Source: Amyelois transitella (lineage: Eukaryota > Arthropoda > Insecta > Lepidoptera > Pyralidae). From it: a stretch of DNA of 64,000 nucleotides. Numbering within the stretch: the first letter of the stretch is position 1; each line of letters starts with the position of its first letter. The notes below the pieces were generated by a model. That model was not told the DNA's origin, searched no databases, and was given only the letters and a program-made list of their open reading frames with translations. Location: the NCBI RefSeq assembly GCF_032362555.1, contig NC_083526.1, forward strand, positions 2,872,001 to 2,936,000, written 5' to 3'. Below are positions 57,491 through 64,000 of the stretch, piece by piece. Made by a program: the position numbers and the translations under genes.

Positions 57491-59483
57491 CGAAAAAATT
57501 AACTAAAAGACTTTTTGCTAAATATTAAAAATTATGTACTCATATTAAAATGATCAATTCCAACAGGCTGGTTTTGTGTATCGTTTGTCGTCGTTAAATT
57601 AAATTCTATGTCATTTTTGCTGCAATCCTATCACCCACACTTCCATTACATAGTCGTATTTTACTTCTGTCTGTTTCTAAGGTTGCTTCTTTAAAAACAC
57701 ACAGCGGTTTTTGGTGCAGTTTTTACTATTGCTCATGACAAAAGTTTGTATCGATAATTATCGATACAAAAGTAGTACGTCCTTACTGCGATGCTTAACG
57801 GGCCCAGCCCTACATAGTCATCTAACATAGGTACCGCTAAACGATACATCAAAGCTTAGTGCTTGTGTAATGGTTTATTAAAGCAACTACGTCTACCGCG
57901 ACATTGTCCCGAAAATACTCAGTTCAGATTGATCCAGTAAATAAATTTTGAAGGACCCAAAGAGTACATTGATTGTACCAGGTCAACAGTACCCTGAGTT
58001 TGCATTAAGAGGGTTAAGAATGTAGATGAAGTGAAAGAAGTATGTGGGGTCAGTGGCAAGTGGAAAATCGTAGATGTTTTTTTTTCTGAATAGTCTGGAA
58101 TTCAGATGTTTATCTATAAAATGTAGTGTCGTTAAATTAGCATTCCATAAACTTTGTTTGCTGAACTTACTTTAAGACCACCTCAATTGTGCGATTCGTC
58201 TTCAATGTGTATTAATTTTGTTGGAATTGTTTTTATCGTTTCCATCCATTATTATTAAAAACTAGCTGTAGCCACTACTCTTTAACTTGATATGTTTCTT
58301 TGAGTTTTCTGGTTGACTAGAAGGAATCCCTCATAGGGATAAGTCCGCCATTGTGCATTTTTATTTTTAAAGTCTTATTATGTACGTCTAAAAATATGTT
58401 ATGTACAATAAAGTGTTTACAAACAAACAAAACTACTTGGCAAAATCCATGTTTGGGTGAGTCAGGATTTTACACCAAGTTACTTCCATCTAACCCTCGC
58501 CACTGCTGGGGAACTTAACCCGTATTGTAGCATAGTGATGATCACTTACGAATTTTCTTCCACCAAAACATTGAAAACCAAAACTCGCTCAATGTGAATC
58601 CATAAATCTCATCTAACTGCATGTAAATAAGGGCCAAAGTTCCACGAAAATAGACATCGCGATTATACCGCGTCGAATAGGAATTTAGAACTAACGGTGC
58701 TGTGTAACCTCTGAGAGACTTCGTGGACCCTGGTACCTGATTTATGAATGCATTTTCTGATAATAATGTTTGTTTATGTGTGTGTCTGTTTGTGATAAGG
58801 CAGACAAGGACTGTCAGGGAATATTTTGATGGCTTACAAGTCCTACAAGATTTCTAACTTAAATTAAAACATTTAAATTTTGAAAATCTTGTTTTTGCAT
58901 GAAATGGTACTTAAAACATAGAAAATAAAGTGGTATTTTTTTAGGACATTTAAGCAAGTTATAGAATAAATATTTTATATATTTACAAAGACATATATAA
59001 TTATGAACTCAACGAAATAATATTTTATAATAAAGTCATTGAATAAACGTCCAAATCCGCGCCAATCAGAAAACGTTCAAAGATCCGGGATTCAATTCTG
59101 CGACCTTCTGTTTCACAGACTCGCCATATTTAGAATTTTTACTGAGTAATTAATGTATTTTGACAGTTTTTACCAAGATTTAGAGAATTTCTACGGAATG
59201 TTTCACGGGTATTCTGAAAACAAGTCACTCTCATGCCCCGCGCCATGTGTCAAAGGGACATAACAATAGAAATAACATTCTCATGTCTGTCGGTTTGTAA
59301 ATGCTGGATGACAGTACAAAATGACTAATGAATGAGCTCTAATGAGGTTTTCTATCGCTGAAATCGTTATATCTCACCGTCCATGCTGGTCTGGTAGATT
59401 GTAAAAGTCGATCAAGGGTAAGATAATCCATTCGGCTAAACATGGTCAAAAAGCTTCTGTCTCTAGCTATATCTACCCCATAA
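57491..59483. other. Intergenic DNA with old repeat fragments
   Basis: 58016-58075 is a diverged LINE 3' end (gatgaagtgaaagaagtatg). 58085-58215 is a worn element B body. 58438-58525 is a family D piece (gtttgggtgagtcaggattt). No gene seen. Confidence 0.45.
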
Positions 59484-59538
59484 CGAATAATCTGAATCTT
59501 GGATGTTTATTTATCAATGATTTAAAGGCTAACTCAAT
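59484..59538 (+). mobile_element. Element B fragment, left of the nested stack
   Basis: ctgaatcttggatgtttatt and aaaggctaactcaatct; the B copy resumes after the stack at about 63108 with ccgtgtaatttgtcccgtat. Confidence 0.65.
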
Positions 59539-59664
59539 CTCTTTGCCATGGATATCGTAAAAGGTGACTAAGGGATAGGCATCTTGGGATTATTTTAGGC
59601 GATGGGCTAGCAACCTATCAGTCTTTTCAACACTGATGGCTCTGACTACCCCGCAAAGGATATA
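59539..59664 (+). mobile_element. Element A, left part, interrupted by the LINE
   Basis: ctttgccatggatatcgtaa to ccgcaaaggatata. It continues at 63070-63103 as aaaggatataaaagtgattt plus the (TATG)n tail. Confidence 0.75.
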
Positions 59665-62600
59665 CATACATACATACATACATAACATCACGCCTCTTTC
59701 CCGGAGGGGTAGGCAGAGACTACCTCTTTCCACTTGCCACGATCTCTGCATACTTCTTTCGCTTCGTCCACATTCATAACTCTCTTCATACAAGCTCGGC
59801 GGTTTCGGGTACTTTTGACCTGACCCTTTACCAGGACGTCCTTAATTTGATCAAGATACGTTCGTCTAGGTCTTCCCACTCCGACCTTTCCCTCCACACT
59901 CTCCTTGTATATCTGCTTAGTCAACCTGCTTTCATTCATCCTCTCCACATGACCGAACCATCTTAACATACCCTTTTCTATTCCTGTAACTACATCTTCT
60001 TTCACATCACAACATTCCCTTATCACGCTGTTCCTTATCCTGTCACTCAATTTCACACCCATCATACTCCTTAACGCTCTCATTTCCACTGCATTTATTC
60101 TGCTTTCATGCTTCTTTTGCCATACCCAACTTTCACTCCCATACATTAATGTCGGGACCAACACGCCCCTGTGCACAGCCAGTCGAGCCTTTTTGGATAG
60201 TTTCTGACTGCTCATAAAGGCATGCAAAGCTCCATTCACCATGTTCCCCGCGTTCACTCTCCTTTCAATATCACTATCATACTTGCCATCTGATGTAAAC
60301 TTTGATCCTAGATATACGAACTCTTTCACTTGCTCCACTTTTTCTCCTCCAATCAAAATATTACATGCTGTCATTTCTTTCTCCATTTCAAAAACCAGTG
60401 TTTTAGTTTTACTTACGTTCACTTTCATTCCTTTCTCTTTTAAAGCTTCATGCATACAGTTTACCATCTCCTGTAACTCCTCCGCTGATGACGCCAGTAT
60501 AACCTGATCGTCGGCATAGAGCAGACATTTGACGAGTAACTCATTCATCCTTAATCCACTTTTAGACTCTTTCAAATCTGTCAAACAGCTATCCATAAAT
60601 AGGTTGAACAGCCACGGTGACGCAAACCACTCAGTGTGCGCTCCGTTTATCCTGACACAAGCACTCGAATCCTCATATAAGGATTTCAGTGCTCGTATTA
60701 AGAGACTGCTCACCCCATGCAAAGAAAGTGCTGACCACAATTCATTCCTCTCAACTCTGTCATAGGCCTTTTCCAGATCTACGAATGTGCAATAGACTTT
60801 TTGACTCTTGGCCAAAAACTTTTCGGCTATGCACCGCAAGGAAAAGACCTGATCAGTACATCCCATTCCCTTTCGAAATCCCGCTTGAGCATCCCATATT
60901 TTGTCATCAGTTTCATTCCTGACTCTATTAATCAATACCTTAGCATACAATTTGCCGACGACGCTAAGCAGGCTTATACCACGATAATTTTTGCAGTCCA
61001 GCTGTGACCCTTTTCCTTTGTAAAGTGGCACGATAACAGCCTTACACCAATCTTTTGGTACTCGGCCGCTTCTCCAACACAAATTGAAAAGGCAGTACAA
61101 CTGACTAGCTACTACGCCTTTTCCTGCTTTAACCATCTCGACCGACACTCTATCACACCCAGCAGCCTTTCCCGCTTTCATACTCTTAAGTGCTTCCACA
61201 ATTTCGAACATTTCAATTTCGCCTTCCATCTCATTCTCTTTTTCTTCGCTATAGCAGAAATCTTTCTTATTTCCTTCCTTTTTTTCAAATAAACTTTCAA
61301 AATAGTCCTTCCATATCTTTAGTACACATTCTTCTCCTTTCACAACGCTACCATCCTGGCATCTGATCCTAGTCAGCTCTTTGGTTATAGTATTTCCTCG
61401 GGCTGACCTTACGGATTTCCAGAATACTTTCAGATTTGACTGAAAGTCTTCTGATAGCCTTTTATCAAAATCCTCTTTATACTCTTCTTTCTTTCTAATC
61501 ACAGCTTTCTTAACCAAATCTTTCATTTTCTTATATTCCTTACGTGCTTCATTCACATCTTCATCTATAACCTCTTGCATTCTTAAGTTAGCTTTTGCTG
61601 CTAACAAATCCAGCCATGCTTTCTTCTTTAATCGCACAAGTTCTTGCACATCTTTACTCATCCACGCATTTTTGTGATTTTTTCCTTTCCTTCTTCTACT
61701 TACACCACACACTTCAACAGCTACTTTCACAATTCTTTCTTTTAATTCCTTCCATCCATCTTCAATATCGCTCATTTCCTCTAAATCTTCAAATTCATCC
61801 TTCAGTCTATTAATATACTTCTTCCCTACATCCATATCTTGCAAATTTTCTACTTTTACTCTTTCCAAAGCGCTGGTTTGCTCCCTAACCCTGTGCCGCC
61901 AGCGATTGAAGATACCCCTTATCCGGGATATCACCAGTAAATGGTCCGAGTCAATGCCAGCACCGCGATATGCACGGGTATCCAGCACTTTGTTCTTCAA
62001 TCTTTCATCTACAATCACAAAGTCTATCATACTTTTTAAAATACCTTCCACTCTTGTGTAGGTGTGGATCTCTTTATGTTGAAACATTGAGTTCGACACA
62101 AAAAGATCCCACTCTAGACAAATTTCTAATACACTTCTTCCATTATCATTCACCTTTTCGTCACCAAACGCACCAAGCACCTTTTCATATCCATCACGCT
62201 TTACACCCACCCATCCATTAAAATCACCTAACATAATAATCTTCTCATTTGGCTTGGTAACTTTCAATACTTCTCTTACACTATTCCAGAACTCCTCGTT
62301 TTTGCTTTTTCCTGATGTTGTACCCCTCGAACCCACATCCCAAGGTGCATAAACACCTAGAACGAAGATCCGAGTGATTCCAACTTTCAGCCTAATCCAT
62401 AGAAGACGAGGGCTGACACACTCATACTCATTCACGCACTCAGCCATTCGTGCAGAAAGAATTAGACCGACCCCTTGACAGCCTCGGCTGGTACTGGAAA
62501 TTCCAGACCAATACGCCGTGTAAGGGCCGTGCTGCGTCGCGTCGCATCCTTTCCGCTTCGTTTCATTCACGCACAACACATCCAAACGTCTTTCATCCAT

Positions 62601-63067
62601 CATCTGGCATACTTCCTCAATCTTATCCTTCATTCCTCCTCTTACATTCATCGTCGCAAAGCGGCTTTCAGCAGACCGCATACCGCTCCCGCCGGGAACG
62701 AGACGTGATGGGGTGCGGACACCATCGCCGCCATTTATATGCTTTTTAAGGTTCATAATGCGATTCCCACGAGACGCTAGGGAAAAATTTTGTCCGCCCC
62801 AGCAGAGCCCCGCATGCCAGGGTAAGGCTAGCCATTACCTGGGGGTCGCCCAACCCCATGGCGGAAGTGGCACGCTCGAGACTAGGCTCGCCCCTAGCCA
62901 TGCATCCATCGGCGCGGCAGACCTTAGATTGGCAGGGATTTACATTAAAGAGGAATCCCAAGTCTATCCCTTAGTCGGCTCTTACGACATCCGTGGGAAA
63001 GAGATGGAGTGGTCCTATTCTTTTGTAATGGTGCCGGGAACCACACGGCTTTGCCGGGAACCACACG
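59665..63067 (-). mobile_element. Full-length RTE-like LINE with TSD
   Basis: About 3.4 kb, read on -. The 5' end is at 63067 with the element A head (twice: ccgtgtggttcccggca), then an untranslated leader of about 300 bases. One large ORF (62756-59688) follows, then a short 3' tail and a TATG simple repeat to 59665. The duplication gcaaaggatata lies at 59653-59664 and 63068-63079. A single ORF with an AP-type endonuclease, a very short 3' UTR and a microsatellite tail instead of poly(A) fit the RTE clade. Confidence 0.85.
59688..62756 (-). CDS. LINE ORF: AP-like endonuclease plus reverse transcriptase, RT core damaged
   Basis: 1022 codons. Residues about 33-285: endonuclease/exonuclease/phosphatase fold with NVRGG, ETKRKG, LGDFNGW (about 172) and SDHLLV (about 269). 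This enzyme nicks target DNA for priming. Residues about 480-800: reverse transcriptase with YRGISLL, FVDLEKAYDRV (about 657) and LLYADD (about 746). The stretch expected between these, G-x-x-Q-G-x-x-x-SPW, is missing its first part: HTEWF is followed at once by ASPWLFNLFMD (about residue 713, near 60618). The deletion is in frame, so the ORF stays open but the polymerase is probably dead. The C terminus has CRDRGKWKEV, typical of RTE-type proteins. The first ATG at 62756 is the natural start; a second is just before the endonuclease. Confidence 0.85.
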   Translation of the reverse strand: MNLKKHINGGDGVRTPSRLVPGGSGMRSAESRFATMNVRGGMKDKIEEVCQMMDERRLDVLCVNETKRKGCDATQHGPYTAYWSGISSTSRGCQGVGLILSARMAECVNEYECVSPRLLWIRLKVGITRIFVLGVYAPWDVGSRGTTSGKSKNEEFWNSVREVLKVTKPNEKIIMLGDFNGWVGVKRDGYEKVLGAFGDEKVNDNGRSVLEICLEWDLFVSNSMFQHKEIHTYTRVEGILKSMIDFVIVDERLKNKVLDTRAYRGAGIDSDHLLVISRIRGIFNRWRHRVREQTSALERVKVENLQDMDVGKKYINRLKDEFEDLEEMSDIEDGWKELKERIVKVAVEVCGVSRRRKGKNHKNAWMSKDVQELVRLKKKAWLDLLAAKANLRMQEVIDEDVNEARKEYKKMKDLVKKAVIRKKEEYKEDFDKRLSEDFQSNLKVFWKSVRSARGNTITKELTRIRCQDGSVVKGEECVLKIWKDYFESLFEKKEGNKKDFCYSEEKENEMEGEIEMFEIVEALKSMKAGKAAGCDRVSVEMVKAGKGVVASQLYCLFNLCWRSGRVPKDWCKAVIVPLYKGKGSQLDCKNYRGISLLSVVGKLYAKVLINRVRNETDDKIWDAQAGFRKGMGCTDQVFSLRCIAEKFLAKSQKVYCTFVDLEKAYDRVERNELWSALSLHGVSSLLIRALKSLYEDSSACVRINGAHTEWFASPWLFNLFMDSCLTDLKESKSGLRMNELLVKCLLYADDQVILASSAEELQEMVNCMHEALKEKGMKVNVSKTKTLVFEMEKEMTACNILIGGEKVEQVKEFVYLGSKFTSDGKYDSDIERRVNAGNMVNGALHAFMSSQKLSKKARLAVHRGVLVPTLMYGSESWVWQKKHESRINAVEMRALRSMMGVKLSDRIRNSVIRECCDVKEDVVTGIEKGMLRWFGHVERMNESRLTKQIYKESVEGKVGVGRPRRTYLDQIKDVLVKGQVKSTRNRRACMKRVMNVDEAKEVCRDRGKWKEVVSAYPSGKEA

Positions 63068-63069
63068 GC

Positions 63070-63155
63070 AAAGGATATAAAAGTGATTTTATGTATGTAT
63101 GTATGAAAATCAATCCGTGTAATTTGTCCCGTATATATTTATTATTCATTCAAAT
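63070..63155 (+). mobile_element. Right remains of the element A and element B hosts
   Basis: 63070-63103 completes the A tail (aagtgattttatgtatgtat). From about 63108, ccgtgtaatttgtcccgtat and atatttattattc complete B. Confidence 0.75.
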
Positions 63156-64000
63156 ATTTTATTATGTGACTAGTTTCTAACTTACAAATCTTACTCATTA
63201 ACCCATTGGTGTTAGCCCCGGTTGCGCCTTCACCTCTCTATCGAGGAGTCTGCGATGATCATGACCATGATGACATTATTGGAAGTAATTGGGGAAGCGT
63301 GGACGTCCTACGGTTGAAATGATGATGATGATGATCGACAAAGATCGCTTAATCCGTAGTTATGAACAGAGAAATGTCAAGTGATTTTCTTTAGTGTTCC
63401 TATTTATAAACTTATCTAGTTAGAACAAAATAGATTTTAATAAATTAATAAATTTATCTGTTTTATTATATTGAAAAATTTCGAGAACTGAAATAGAAGA
63501 ATTAAAAAAAAACCTACCTAGTTATTTTCGTTTTAACTATTGCATTTGCATAAAGGTGTATTGAACCTAGTATAGAATCATCGTAGGTATAATTAAATGT
63601 GAACGAACTACACATTAATATGTACCTATGTTAGATAGACGGAATTGTGTGGACAGTTTTTTTTTAACTTGTGGGTCGGCTTGCAAGTAAACATTTTTAT
63701 ACAACGTAGTTCGCTTTCATTTCCCAAAGTTGAGTTCGATAGAATTTTGCCCAAGTTGAGATTATACATAGTATATATATATATATACTAGAGCGCGTGA
63801 AATCAATCCCGCGGGACTCCGGGATAAAAAGTAGCCTATATGTTATTCTGGGTCTTCAGCTACCTTCATAACAAATTTCATTGTAATCGGTTCAGTGGTT
63901 TCTGCGTTAAAGAGTAACAAACATCCATACTGACATATTAAGTCCATAGATTGTTATCAACGTAACAAATCTATAGCCGTGTGGTTTCCAGCACTTAAGA
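63156..64000. other. Right end of the window
   Basis: 63205-63260 is a family D piece (ccccggttgcgccttcacct). 63323-63340 is an (ATG)n run. 63789-63935 is a retroelement-end-like repeat (gggataaaaagtagcctata, aatttcattgtaatcggttc). The last bases (gccgtgtggtttccagcact, from 63976) are the head of another element A that runs out of the window. Confidence 0.5.

Noticed and set aside
62713-63180. 155-codon ORF on +
   Set aside because: Antisense of the LINE leader and element A head; no start context or motif.

Overview
The window looks like nuclear DNA of a moth or butterfly (Lepidoptera). The evidence is a low-GC background, intron-containing genes with GT/AG borders, two Osiris-family genes, and dense interspersed repeats of types I associate with lepidopteran genomes. 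No species can be named from the sequence alone.

Layout. 1-6.4 kb: the last five coding exons of an equilibrative nucleoside transporter (SLC29/ENT) gene on +, with introns full of short retroelements and one hAT-like MITE. 6.4-15.6 kb: AT-rich intergenic DNA with one 5'-truncated LINE of the type that carries a restriction-like endonuclease. 15.7-23.8 kb: two complete three-exon Osiris genes on -, each with a TATA box, signal peptide, Cys pair, long hydrophobic segment and AQxLAY-type motif. 27.4-28.2 kb: a single-exon coiled-coil gene of unknown function on +. 30.4-31.7 kb: a secreted leucine-rich-repeat protein on +. 32-59 kb: a stretch without confident genes, with at least two TIR DNA transposons, nested MITEs, long perfect palindromes and some repeat-poor, GC-richer islands. 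59.5-63.1 kb: a full-length RTE-like LINE with a 1022-codon ORF on -, inside a SINE that itself lies inside another SINE.

The main themes come from the mobile elements. 'Element A' (about 262 bp, more than 25 copies) shares both its head and its (ATGT)n tail with the 3.4-kb LINE, so it looks like a non-autonomous, internally deleted partner of it. Target-site duplications identify several A insertions, and one of them duplicated the 5' splice site of an ENT exon. The LINE has target-site duplications and an open ORF but lacks the conserved reverse-transcriptase stretch before the SPW motif. 'Element B' is a tRNA-headed SINE; A and B are found inserted in each other. A 2.1-kb TIR element at 40.7-42.8 kb carries about a dozen dispersed copies of its own terminal motif and is the least familiar structure here.

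All family names come from reading motifs by eye; no database search was possible.
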